Assembly (NCBI RefSeq): GCF_002968575.1
Contig: NZ_PVBM01000006.1
Coordinates: forward strand, 124,001-188,000
Direction: 5' to 3'
DNA: 64,000 nucleotides
Source of the DNA: Neorhizobium huautlense
Lineage (GTDB): Bacteria; Pseudomonadota; Alphaproteobacteria; Rhizobiales; Rhizobiaceae
Part shown: one piece after another, positions 15,486-22,623 of the stretch
Layout: each line of letters starts with the position of its first letter
Numbering within the stretch: position 1 is the stretch's first letter
Notes under the pieces: generated by a model
Told to the model about the DNA's origin: nothing
Seen by the model: only the letters and a program-made list of their open reading frames with translations
Databases searched by the model: none
Program-made: the position numbers and the translations under genes

Positions 15486-15998
15486 ATGACCGTCTATGTG
15501 GCCCTGCTGCGGGCGGTAAATGTTGCAGGCACCGCACTTCCGATGGCCGAACTCAAGGCGATCTGCGAGGATCTCGGGTTCGAGGACGTGAAAACCTACA
15601 TCCAGAGCGGCAATGTCCTGTTCCGCTCGGACGACAGAGAGGCCGCGGTCGCGGCAAAGCTCGACGAGGCGCTCGGAAGGAAATTCGGCAAGCGGCCGGG
15701 CGTCATGGTGCGCACGACGGAAGAGCTGGAGTCGGCAGCGGCGAACCCGCCCTTCCCCGATGCCAAGCCGAACTTCCTGCTCGTCTATTTTCTGCCGGAA
15801 AAGGCATCGACCGACGCGCTCAAGGGCATGGTGGCGCCGGACGGCGAGGAGGCGGTCGTGGCCGGACGGGAAATCTACGTCCATTATCCAAATGGCTCCG
15901 GCCGTTCAAAACTGAAAGTGCCGGCGCTCAAACCCGGCACGTCACGCAATCTGAACACGGTCCGCAAGCTCGCCGAATTGGCGCGAGCGATGGAATAG
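15486..15998 (+). CDS. DUF1697 family protein
   Basis: This 170-residue protein starts MTVYVALLRAVNVAG at ATG 15486 after GGGAGGTGAGG. The opening strand, the IQSGNVLFRSDD block near 37-48 and the C-terminal SKLKVPALKPGTSRNLNTV are the family signature. Function is not established; it is widespread as a small cytosolic protein. It follows ptrB by 34 bases and may be co-transcribed. Confidence 0.88.
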   Translation: MTVYVALLRAVNVAGTALPMAELKAICEDLGFEDVKTYIQSGNVLFRSDDREAAVAAKLDEALGRKFGKRPGVMVRTTEELESAAANPPFPDAKPNFLLVYFLPEKASTDALKGMVAPDGEEAVVAGREIYVHYPNGSGRSKLKVPALKPGTSRNLNTVRKLAELARAME

Positions 15999-16011
15999 GC
16001 AAGCGGGCGGC

Positions 16012-16551
16012 ATGGCGGGCATCATCATTCCGATCGTCTGTTTCGCCGTCATCATCTATGTCGTCGGGACGATCTCCTGGTCCATCTGGCGACAGCGAAG
16101 GAGCACGGCTGCCGACTGGCCGCCCTACCCTCTCATCAAGGCAAGCGACGAGGAGATGGATAGTCGAGCGGCCGAACTGCGCGACTTGCTGTCCTGCAAG
16201 CCGCTCGGAGCGGAAAGGGCGCGCCAGCTCTGGGAAAAGCTGCAGCGGGCAAAAATCGGAGAAGGCCTGATTCACGAATTCCACCGCGACTTCTGCGGCC
16301 ACGGACTGATCCGCACGGATGCCGGCATTATTCTTTGCGATATCCAGGATGGCTGTTTTCCGGGCGGGGCCATCGCCACATGGATTACGGAGGAAGAGTT
16401 CGTCGCCTTCTTCTCCCGCCAGAGCGATTTCACCATGAGCGGCTGGGATCCGGCCGAACCGGTCTTTTTTACCGAAGACAGCTGGTACCGGAACAATCAG
16501 CGGCTGACGACGACGATCATCGACGGATTTCTCCAAGGCATGAACATATAA
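16012..16551 (+). CDS. Membrane-anchored hypothetical protein
   Basis: This 179-residue protein has an N-terminal membrane helix (GIIIPIVCFAVIIYVVGTISW) and a soluble domain of mixed charge with Cys in FCGHG and LCDIQDGC. No known domain is recognised. It starts 13 bases after the DUF1697 gene and probably shares its transcript. A GC-rich hairpin (AACCGGC/GCCGGTT) follows near 16554-16576. Confidence 0.65.
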   Translation: MAGIIIPIVCFAVIIYVVGTISWSIWRQRRSTAADWPPYPLIKASDEEMDSRAAELRDLLSCKPLGAERARQLWEKLQRAKIGEGLIHEFHRDFCGHGLIRTDAGIILCDIQDGCFPGGAIATWITEEEFVAFFSRQSDFTMSGWDPAEPVFFTEDSWYRNNQRLTTTIIDGFLQGMNI

Positions 16552-16689
16552 GGAACCGGCGCGAAGCACGGGCCGGTTGCACTTCTTTGTCAAGAGTCAG
16601 CCGTCAAACCAAAACATTCGCCGCAAGCCTCGCGCAAGCTTCAGCCGTTAACCCTTCGTTAACCATTCTGAACACAGGCGCGTTTTGCC

Positions 16690-16959
16690 ATGAAGATCGA
16701 TAGCGGCCTCAGCGGCTATTATTATCCCAACCGGACGCAAGAGGTGGACCGGAAGACGGAAGAAGCGCCCCAACGGGAGGCGCTGCCCATTCAGCGCTCT
16801 CCCAACGCGTTGACCGGCAGCAGCACGCTGCTTTCCTCATCGCTTGCCAATGCGCTCTGGGTCATGGAAACCGGCGAGACCGGTTCGTCTGTAGCCGAGC
16901 AGCCGATGCCGGCCGTTCCGCAGGACTGGGTCGAAGGTATCTACCAGGAATTCGCCTGA
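16690..16959 (+). CDS. Small hypothetical protein
   Basis: This is an 89-residue soluble protein, MKIDSGLSGYYYPNRTQEV onward, rich in Ser, Thr, Glu and Pro and probably partly disordered. There is no clear ribosome site. The N-terminal Tyr run and the length recall rhizobial hypothetical proteins of the rod-hook/flagellar type, but I cannot name it. It ends before a palindromic terminator. Confidence 0.5.
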   Translation: MKIDSGLSGYYYPNRTQEVDRKTEEAPQREALPIQRSPNALTGSSTLLSSSLANALWVMETGETGSSVAEQPMPAVPQDWVEGIYQEFA

Positions 16960-16978
16960 TCCTTTCGGATCCACCGAA

Positions 16979-17000
16979 AAACGGAAACCGGTTTCCGTTT
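16979..17000. terminator. Bidirectional terminator between convergent genes
   Basis: This is a 22-bp perfect palindrome (half AAACGGAAACC) between the stop at 16959 and the dmeF stop at 17015. Its T- and A-rich ends suit termination in both directions. Confidence 0.55.
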
Positions 17001-17014
17001 CTCCCCAAATTGCT

Positions 17015-18007
17015 TTATGCCGCATCCGCCGGCGTAACCTCCACCGTGATATGCGACAGGTTCGTCATCGCCCGGAGTTTCTCCTTATAAAAGGAAGGCG
17101 GCCGCGGTTTGGGCGTTATCAGGGCGACGATCGCCGCATGATGCCCCGGCCCCACCTGCCAGACATGCAAGTCGGCAATCCGGTCTTCCTCCGTTTCCAC
17201 GTGCCGGCGGATTTCGCCGGCAAGGTCATCGTCATCCGGCTGGGCATCCAGGAGAACCCCGGCGGTGGCGCGGATCAGTCCCCAGGACCAGCGCGCGATC
17301 ACGAGCCCCCCGACAATGCCCATCACCGGATCGAGCACATCCCAGCCGTAGCTGCGTCCGAGGATCAGCGCTAGGATCGCCAGCACCGAGGTCAGCGCGT
17401 CGGCCAGCACATGCAGGTAGGCCGCGCGCAGATTGTGGTCTTCGGCATGATGGGCGTGATCGTGTCTGCCGTGATGATGGCCGTGGTCGTCGCCGTGGCG
17501 ATGGCCGCCGTGATGTCCATGGGCATCACGATGATGGTGATGGCCATGATGGTGATCTTCTCGCAAAAGCCAGGCACTCAGCAGATTGACCCCCAGCCCC
17601 AGGATGGCGACCAGAATCGCCTGGTCGAAATCGATCGGAACAGGACGGGCGATACGAATGGCGCTTTCCCAAGCGATCAGAAGCGCGATCAGCGCCAGCA
17701 CGATGGCACTCGCAAATCCCGCAAGATCGCCGAGCTTGCCCGTCCCGAAGGTGTAGCGCGGATTGCGGGCCTGCCGACGGGCGTAAACATAAGCGAGCGC
17801 CGAAATCAGCATCGCACCCGCATGCGTCGACATATGCCAGCCATCGGCCGTCAACGCCATCGAACCGAAGATCGAACCGGCGGCGATCTCCGCCACCATC
17901 ATCGTTGCGGTCAGCGCAATTACCAGCCAGACCCTGCGTTCGTTGCGCTCGTGATCGGCGCCGAGAAATACGTGGTCGTGCTTCAACTCTTCGACGGAAT
18001 GGGCCAT
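17015..18007 (-). CDS. dmeF: Cation diffusion facilitator, Co/Ni efflux (DmeF)
   Basis: This 330-residue inner-membrane antiporter has six membrane helices, a first-half metal motif at D55-H58 (TADGWHMSTH), a very His-rich cytoplasmic loop (152-191) and the second-half motif HVLADALTS. A C-terminal ferredoxin-like domain ends in HITVEVTPADAA. Pairing with an RcnR-type repressor 30 bases upstream marks it as DmeF, which exports cobalt and nickel in rhizobia, rather than a zinc exporter. GGGGAG precedes the ATG. Confidence 0.9.
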   Translation of the reverse strand: MAHSVEELKHDHVFLGADHERNERRVWLVIALTATMMVAEIAAGSIFGSMALTADGWHMSTHAGAMLISALAYVYARRQARNPRYTFGTGKLGDLAGFASAIVLALIALLIAWESAIRIARPVPIDFDQAILVAILGLGVNLLSAWLLREDHHHGHHHHRDAHGHHGGHRHGDDHGHHHGRHDHAHHAEDHNLRAAYLHVLADALTSVLAILALILGRSYGWDVLDPVMGIVGGLVIARWSWGLIRATAGVLLDAQPDDDDLAGEIRRHVETEEDRIADLHVWQVGPGHHAAIVALITPKPRPPSFYKEKLRAMTNLSHITVEVTPADAA

Positions 18008-18037
18008 CGCGGTTCTCCCCTTTTTTGTCGACCCCGG

Positions 18038-18310
18038 TTAGCGGATATAGGTTCTGAGCGCCTCGGCGAGTTCTTCCGCCGCCTGCGCCCTCTCTTTCTC
18101 ATTTACAGCGTGCAGAACGTGCTCATGAAGGTGATCCTCCATCACTTCGCCGGTGAGGCCGGCGAGCGCGCCGCGAATCGAAGCCAGCTGACGCAGCACT
18201 TCGCCGCAAGGCGCCTCCGCCTCCAGTGCCCGTTCGACCGCCTCCATCTGCCCCTTCAATCGGCGCACCCGCGCCAGAAGCTTTGACTTTTCCCGAATGG
18301 TATGGGCCAT
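18038..18310 (-). CDS. dmeR: Metal-sensing repressor DmeR (RcnR/CsoR family)
   Basis: This is a 90-residue all-helical repressor. The four RcnR nickel/cobalt ligands are present at family positions: H3, C35, H60 and H64. Metal binding should release it from the G-tract operator just upstream and so induce dmeRF. It is co-transcribed with dmeF. Confidence 0.92.
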   Translation of the reverse strand: MAHTIREKSKLLARVRRLKGQMEAVERALEAEAPCGEVLRQLASIRGALAGLTGEVMEDHLHEHVLHAVNEKERAQAAEELAEALRTYIR

Positions 18311-18330
18311 GAGTTGCTCCGAAAGGTAAT

Positions 18331-18347
18331 ATAGGGGGGTAGGCTAT
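18331..18347. promoter_or_regulatory. DmeR operator
   Basis: ATAGGGGGGTAGGCTAT has a six-G tract flanked by ATAG and CTAT, as expected for RcnR/CsoR-family operators. It lies 21 bp upstream of the dmeR start. Assignment is from pattern and position. Confidence 0.6.
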
Positions 18348-18384
18348 TTGGAGTCTCATCAGAATGCAAATCGGGTCATGCCGT

Positions 18385-18591
18385 CTAACGCGAAGACGTA
18401 CCCCCCACGAAGGAGCCGCCTCCTTCCCGCTCGTCCCAGTGCCGCCGATCCGCCGGCGAACGCCTGAGGACCTCTATCGCCAAGACCAGCCAGAAACCGG
18501 CAGCGATGGCGACGAGCACCCAGAAGGCCCGGAAATGACCTCTGGAAAATTCTTCGAACCTGCCGTGGCAATATCTGCAGCTTGCGTCCAT
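18385..18591 (-). CDS. 68-residue CxxC membrane protein under MerR-type control
   Basis: This small protein starts MDASCRYCHGRFEEFSRG with a CxxCH pair in its first ten residues, then one membrane helix (about 22-42), then a Ser/Gly-rich tail. GGAGAGG precedes the ATG. Its promoter, at 18631-18661, has the 19-bp spacer and dyad of MerR-activated promoters, and the divergent gene encodes a ZntR-like MerR protein. A role in binding or moving a soft metal is inferred. CxxCH could also suggest heme c, but there is no exported signal peptide and the Cys pair precedes the helix. Confidence 0.65.
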   Translation of the reverse strand: MDASCRYCHGRFEEFSRGHFRAFWVLVAIAAGFWLVLAIEVLRRSPADRRHWDEREGGGSFVGGTSSR

Positions 18592-18630
18592 GACGTCACC
18601 TCTCCGCTTGCGCCTTGTTCAGTGACCACT

Positions 18631-18661
18631 TAGATAATTCCTATAGTCACTAGAGCTTCAA
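18631..18661 (-). promoter_or_regulatory. MerR-family promoter/operator with 19-bp spacer
   Basis: On the minus strand a -35 box TTGAAG (18656-18661) and a -10 box TATCTA (18631-18636) are 19 bp apart. The spacer holds the dyad CTCTAGTGACTATAGG, like operators of ZntR/CueR-type activators. It faces the CxxC gene; the merR gene begins 15 bp away in the other direction. Confidence 0.75.
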
Positions 18662-18675
18662 GAGGAATTTTCGCC

Positions 18676-19092
18676 ATGTTGTCGATCGGCAGTCTCTCAA
18701 AACGCACGGGCGTGAAGGTACCGACCATTCGCTACTACGAGCAGATGGGCCTCTTGAAAGCGGCCGAACGCTCGGAAGGCAATCAGCGGCGCTACGAAAG
18801 GAGCGATCTGGAGCGGCTTGCCTTCATCCGCCATGCCCGCGACCTCGGCCTCGACATTCCTGCAATCCGCGAGCTCATCCGATTGAGTGAACATTCGCAG
18901 CAACCCTGCGCCGATGCCGACAGGATCGCCGCCGAACATCTGGCGGCGGTGCGCGAAAAGATCGTAAGGCTGAGGAAGCTGGAGCAGGAACTCGACCGGA
19001 TCGTCTCCCATTGCGACGGCGGCCATTCGATCGAGGAATGTTACGTGATCCGCGCCCTGTCGGATCACGGACTTTGCGAGAGTGAGCACTAA
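18676..19092 (+). CDS. MerR-family heavy-metal sensor (ZntR/CadR/PbrR-like)
   Basis: This 138-residue regulator has a winged helix (MLSIGSLSKRTGVKVPTIRY), a long dimerization helix and metal ligands C78, C113, H117 and C122, which align with the ZntR/CadR zinc/cadmium/lead sites. A GAGGA site precedes ATG 18676. It is divergent from the 68-residue CxxC gene and should activate it by twisting the 19-bp-spacer promoter. Read-through could also reach dmeRF. Confidence 0.9.
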   Translation: MLSIGSLSKRTGVKVPTIRYYEQMGLLKAAERSEGNQRRYERSDLERLAFIRHARDLGLDIPAIRELIRLSEHSQQPCADADRIAAEHLAAVREKIVRLRKLEQELDRIVSHCDGGHSIEECYVIRALSDHGLCESEH

Positions 19093-19119
19093 AGGGCCGT
19101 CGGCCATTCTTAATCGCGC

Positions 19120-19125
19120 TTGACA
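19120..19125 (+). promoter_or_regulatory. Putative -35 box of the leader-peptide transcript
   Basis: CTTGACA (box TTGACA at 19120-19125) lies at a distance that would place the transcript start at about the leader ATG (19155), giving a leaderless uORF as known for alphaproteobacterial trpL. The -10 (CATTCA region) is poor. Confidence 0.35.
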
Positions 19126-19154
19126 AGTTCCTCGATCGGGAGCATTCAACGCAC

Positions 19155-19208
19155 ATGATCAAGACGCGCACCATCATCGCCTGCTCGTATTTTTGGGCCT
19201 ACCTCTAA
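19155..19208 (+). CDS. Leader peptide of a transcription attenuator
   Basis: This is a 17-codon ORF, MIKTRTIIACSYFWAYL, whose last residues are rich in aromatics (Y, F, W, Y). Its stop codon directly abuts the first strand of alternative hairpins. GGGAG lies 12 bases upstream, or the mRNA may be leaderless. It precedes a GNAT gene by about 105 bases. Ribosome stalling within the peptide would expose the antiterminator strand. Confidence 0.6.
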   Translation: MIKTRTIIACSYFWAYL

Positions 19209-19260
19209 GGGGCGGCTCGACAGATCATCATGTCAACAAGCCGCCGTCAGGCGGCTTTGT
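19209..19260 (+). promoter_or_regulatory. Attenuator: competing antiterminator and terminator hairpins
   Basis: AGCCGCC (19239-19245) can pair with GGCGGCT at 19211-19217 (antiterminator) or with GGCGGCT at 19250-19256 (terminator, loop GTCA, then TTTGTT). The first GGCGGCT begins three bases after the leader stop codon. A ribosome finishing the peptide would therefore hide it and favour the terminator. Confidence 0.65.
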
Positions 19261-19313
19261 TCATGAGAAACGGCACCCTGACGGCGAAATAAGACCGAAA
19301 AAGGATGCCGGAA

Positions 19314-19802
19314 ATGACCGAAGATACCGAAATCTCACTGCTCAGACCGCCCGTTGTGACGATCCGCAGCGCGAAATCGCGAGACCTGCCAGAACTCAAC
19401 GAGATGATCGCGGCGCTGGCCGCCCATCACAACGACCCCGCCGCCATCACGCCCGAAAAGCTAGAACGCGACCTTTTCGGTGCCATGCCCTGGATCACCG
19501 CGCTTGTTGCCGATACCGGTTCGGGATTGATCGGTTACGCCATTCTCGTGCCCCTCTACAGGGCCCAGGAAGGCACACGCGGCATGGACCTTCACCATCT
19601 TTTCGTGCGCGACGGTCATCGCGGCCACGGCATCGGCCAGCACCTCGTCGCCCGCGCCCGCGAAATCGCCAAGAACGCCGGCTGCGACTACCTTTCGGTC
19701 AGCGCCGCGACCGGCAATTTCGCAGCGCACCGCTTCTACGAGCATATGGATTTCAAGCCGCGCCCGGTGACCGGCATGCGCTATATGCAGGCGCTGGCAT
19801 AA
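19314..19802 (+). CDS. GNAT family N-acetyltransferase
   Basis: This 162-residue acetyl-CoA-dependent acyltransferase starts at ATG 19314 (AAGGA eight bases before); ATG 19305 is too close to that site. Motif A, DGHRGHGIGQHLV near 105-117, is the acetyl-CoA loop; FYEHMDFKPR forms motif B. The substrate is unknown. The attenuator upstream suggests expression responds to translation speed, such as low aminoacyl-tRNA or a ribosome-targeting drug. Confidence 0.88.
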   Translation: MTEDTEISLLRPPVVTIRSAKSRDLPELNEMIAALAAHHNDPAAITPEKLERDLFGAMPWITALVADTGSGLIGYAILVPLYRAQEGTRGMDLHHLFVRDGHRGHGIGQHLVARAREIAKNAGCDYLSVSAATGNFAAHRFYEHMDFKPRPVTGMRYMQALA

Positions 19803-19821
19803 ACGCGCGACTGGCCAAGGT

Positions 19822-20154
19822 CTATCCGGCCGCCTTGGCCAGTACCTCTCCTGCCCACTCATTCAGGCTTTTACCGGCAAGTTCCGCAGCTTGAGCGGCG
19901 CGCCTATGGATTTCGGGGCTCACGCGGAACATCATCTTTCCTGAATAAGGTTTCTGCGGTTCCTTACCGACTTTGGCACAGGTCTCGATATAGTCGTCGA
20001 CCGCTTCACGAAAAGCAGTCCGCAGTTGGTCCACACTATCCGCGTGGAAACCGACACCGTCGCGGATGCCGGAAATCTGGCCAAACAGGATGCCGTCCTC
20101 GTCATCGTATTCAATACGAGCGGAGTAACCCTTGTAAGTCATTACATTCGTCAT
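19822..20154 (-). CDS. hicB: HicB-type antitoxin
   Basis: This 110-residue protein has an N-terminal HicB fold (YKGYSARIEYDDEDGILFG) and a C-terminal ribbon-helix-helix (FRVSPEIHRRAAQAAELAG) for DNA binding and autoregulation. Its ATG overlaps the stop of hicA. It neutralises the adjacent HicA mRNA interferase. Confidence 0.9.
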   Translation of the reverse strand: MTNVMTYKGYSARIEYDDEDGILFGQISGIRDGVGFHADSVDQLRTAFREAVDDYIETCAKVGKEPQKPYSGKMMFRVSPEIHRRAAQAAELAGKSLNEWAGEVLAKAAG

Positions 20155-20405
20155 GGCATTATCCCTAGACGGATCAAGTAAGTACGTGCTGCACGCACTT
20201 GATAGCGCTTTGCTTCCTTAGCTGGATGCGGTCGATGGAAAGTCTCGATCTCCCCGTCCCTGTCAAAACGGACACGAGACCCGCTCCCCTCAATGACGAC
20301 GCAACCAGCAGCAACAAGCAAGCTCTCGATAGCCGCCCATTCGAGCGTTCCGGATACCGGATCCCTAAAGACAGCTTCCAGTGTCTTGCGGTGCTTGCCG
20401 TTCAT
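20151..20405 (-). CDS. hicA: HicA-type toxin
   Basis: This 84-residue protein from ATG 20405 has a dsRNA-binding-like fold. It has the family's GSGSRVRF segment (in place of the GSHH form that carries the catalytic His in many HicA) and FHRPHPAKEAKRYQVR. HicA toxins cleave mRNA. The toxin gene is first and the antitoxin second, coupled by ATGA at 20151-20154. Activity cannot be judged from the missing GSHH histidine alone. Confidence 0.87.
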   Translation of the reverse strand: MNGKHRKTLEAVFRDPVSGTLEWAAIESLLVAAGCVVIEGSGSRVRFDRDGEIETFHRPHPAKEAKRYQVRAARTYLIRLGIMP

Positions 20406-20445
20406 ATAAACAAAGTAGTAGATGATAGCATTTTTTGCAAGCACC

Positions 20446-21363
20446 TCACTCTACAGGCGGCACCGCCTTCAGATAGGCCGCGATAGCTTCCAGATCGCTC
20501 TTCGGCAGATGCGCGATGTTCTGCTGGACCTCAACCATGGAGCCGCCGACGCTGTCGAAGTCGGGCGTGAAGCCGGTTTCGAGATAGGCGGCAATGTCGC
20601 CCTCGCTCCAGGACCCGACATCCTTGCTCCCAGGGGTGATATTGGGGATACTGCCCTTGCCTTCCGGATTGGGACCGCCGGCCAGCCAGCGGTCGGGCTG
20701 GAAGCCGCCCATGGGGTCGCGCGGTGTATGACATTCGCCGCAATGGCCCGGTCCTTCCACGAGGAACTGACCGCGCTTCACTTTCTCATCGGTCGAAGCC
20801 AGCGCAACGCGCGGCTGGTCGTTGAAATAGAGATATTTCCAGACGCCGACGCCAAGGCGGATATTGTAGGGGAAGGCAAGTTCGTGCGGCGGAGCGGCGT
20901 TGGAACTTGCCGGCAGCGTCTTCAGGTAACCGAAGAGATCGTTGATATCCTTGCCCGAAAGGCGGGCATAGGAGCCGTAGGGGAAGGATGGATAGAGATG
21001 CTCGCCGTCGGGACCGACACCGCGGGTCATGGCGTTGCCGAATTGCGCCAGCGTCCAGTTGCCGATGCCGGCCTGCGGGTCCGGGGATATATTCGGGATA
21101 TGGAAGGTCCCGAAGGGACTGGGCAGCGCGCGTCCGCCCGACATCACCTTCAAGGCGTCCCCCTTGGCGCCGGTCGCGGCGTGACAGCCCGCGCAACCGC
21201 CGGCCCAGAACAGCTGTTCGCCGGCGCCGAGATCCGGATCCCCGAGATTGGCCCAATAGCTTTCCGGATGAGGATCGGGTTTCGTGAGCGCCCAGGCTAT
21301 CCCGGCGCCGACCGCCACAACGACCGCGCCGACCACCAAGACTTTCGCCCACCGAGACGCCAT
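20446..21363 (-). CDS. Membrane-anchored diheme cytochrome c
   Basis: This 305-residue protein from ATG 21363 has an N-terminal membrane anchor and two cytochrome c domains with heme motifs CAGCH (about 57-61) and CGECH (about 205-209). Such proteins pass electrons from periplasmic dehydrogenases to oxidases. It follows two cytochrome c' genes on the same strand (65 bases after the first) and may form an operon with them. Confidence 0.88.
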   Translation of the reverse strand: MASRWAKVLVVGAVVVAVGAGIAWALTKPDPHPESYWANLGDPDLGAGEQLFWAGGCAGCHAATGAKGDALKVMSGGRALPSPFGTFHIPNISPDPQAGIGNWTLAQFGNAMTRGVGPDGEHLYPSFPYGSYARLSGKDINDLFGYLKTLPASSNAAPPHELAFPYNIRLGVGVWKYLYFNDQPRVALASTDEKVKRGQFLVEGPGHCGECHTPRDPMGGFQPDRWLAGGPNPEGKGSIPNITPGSKDVGSWSEGDIAAYLETGFTPDFDSVGGSMVEVQQNIAHLPKSDLEAIAAYLKAVPPVE

Positions 21364-21428
21364 GCTCTTCTCCAATGAAAGTTCGTGAAGGCCGGCGGCG
21401 GGCCGCCGCCGGCGTCCGGTCCCACCGA

Positions 21429-21872
21429 TCAGTTCATGGGAGCCCGGTAGGTCTTGTGACAGTCGGAGCAGATCGGACCCAACCGTCCCAATGCTGCCGC
21501 AACACCTGCCTTATCGGCCGGCATGGATGCAAGCAGCGCATCGGCTTCCGACACGAGCTTTGTCGCCAGGGCGCGGAAGTCGTCAGGCTTTTCCCAAATC
21601 GCCGGTAGCGCCTTGGTCTTTCCTTTGTCCGAGCCTGCCGGAAATTGCTCCGGGAAGGCTTTGATATTGGTGCTGATGGTCGTCAGCGCCGTTTTCACCA
21701 CCGTCGCATCATATGGCTTCTCGCCCTTGGCGATCGCACCCAGAGCGCCGGCCGACTGCCCGTTTTCCTTCATCAGCTTTTGCCGGGCAGCGATCACATC
21801 CTCCTGTGCGACCGCCGTGGACAGACAGAGACAGGCGGCAGCCGCCGCGATGGCATAAGACCTCAACTGCAT
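21429..21872 (-). CDS. Cytochrome c' (copy 1)
   Basis: This 147-residue periplasmic protein has a signal peptide ending AVAQ, a four-helix bundle and a C-terminal heme site CSDCHKTYR. ATG 21872 with GGAGG nine bases upstream is chosen over an in-frame GTG. Cytochromes c' bind NO and related gases. It is a close paralogue of the gene at 22015, equal in length, and shares an upstream motif with it. Confidence 0.9.
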   Translation of the reverse strand: MQLRSYAIAAAAACLCLSTAVAQEDVIAARQKLMKENGQSAGALGAIAKGEKPYDATVVKTALTTISTNIKAFPEQFPAGSDKGKTKALPAIWEKPDDFRALATKLVSEADALLASMPADKAGVAAALGRLGPICSDCHKTYRAPMN

Positions 21873-21948
21873 GTGCACATTCCTCCCGTGAGCCGGCAGG
21901 GCCGGCCTGTTAACAACGGCTCACGATGCGATGGGTGCTCGGCGGGAG

Positions 21949-21966
21949 GAAGTAACAAGGCAGTGA
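21949..21966. promoter_or_regulatory. Shared motif upstream of cytochrome c' copy 1
   Basis: GAAGTAACAAGGCAGTGA matches 15 of 18 bases of the motif at 22539-22556. It lies 77 bp from its gene's start, against 81 bp for the other copy. A response-regulator or activator site is possible. Confidence 0.4.
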
Positions 21967-22014
21967 TAATATTCAATATTTCGCAATAGAGGAAGGGCCG
22001 GAACGGCGGAGCGG

Positions 22015-22458
22015 CTACTTCTTCACGCGATAGGTCTGGTGACAGTCGCTGCAGGTGCCCCCAAGAGCGTTCATCGCCGCGCCGACGCCAGCCTGATCGG
22101 CCGGGACGGCGGCCAACAGCTTGTCCGCTTCGGCAGCGAGCTTTTCCGCCTTGGCGTGGAAGTCCTTCGGGTTCTGCCACACCGCCGGAGCAGCTTCCGT
22201 TTCCGAACCGGCTTCCGACCCTGCGGGAAACTGGTCGGGAAAAACCTTCATGGTCGTGCTGATGGTCGTCAGAGCCGCTTTTACGGTCTCGGCCTCGTAC
22301 GGCTTCTGACCCTTGGCGATGCCGCCGAGCGCGCCGAGTGCACCGCCTACGGCTTTCATCTGGCTCTGGCGCCGAACCTGAGGTTCCTCCTGGGCAATAG
22401 CAGCGGACAAACCAAGACAGCCGACAATGGCAGCGAGGGCAATCGATTTAAGTCGCAT
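22015..22458 (-). CDS. Cytochrome c' (copy 2)
   Basis: This 147-residue paralogue of the neighbour has a signal peptide (AAIAQ end), a GALGGIAKGQKPYEAETVKAAL block nearly identical to copy 1, and heme site CSDCHQTYR. AGGAG precedes ATG 22458. A role in NO binding or resistance is typical of the family. Tandem duplication followed by divergence is evident. Confidence 0.9.
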   Translation of the reverse strand: MRLKSIALAAIVGCLGLSAAIAQEEPQVRRQSQMKAVGGALGALGGIAKGQKPYEAETVKAALTTISTTMKVFPDQFPAGSEAGSETEAAPAVWQNPKDFHAKAEKLAAEADKLLAAVPADQAGVGAAMNALGGTCSDCHQTYRVKK

Positions 22459-22538
22459 GAAAGACGTTCTCCTCTTTGGCATCGAATCCTGGCGGTCTCG
22501 ACGATGCGCCGCACCATGACCGTCCGGCCGATGACAAA

Positions 22539-22556
22539 GAAGTAACAAAACGGTGA
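22539..22556. promoter_or_regulatory. Shared motif upstream of cytochrome c' copy 2
   Basis: GAAGTAACAAAACGGTGA is the partner of 21949-21966. It was conserved while the sequence around it diverged, which points to a real binding site. Confidence 0.4.
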
Positions 22557-22623
22557 GATTGTCTTCGGAATCAAATCTCTAGCTGGGGGCCGCTGCGGCG
22601 TTCGCTCCTCGGCTGAGCAGCTA

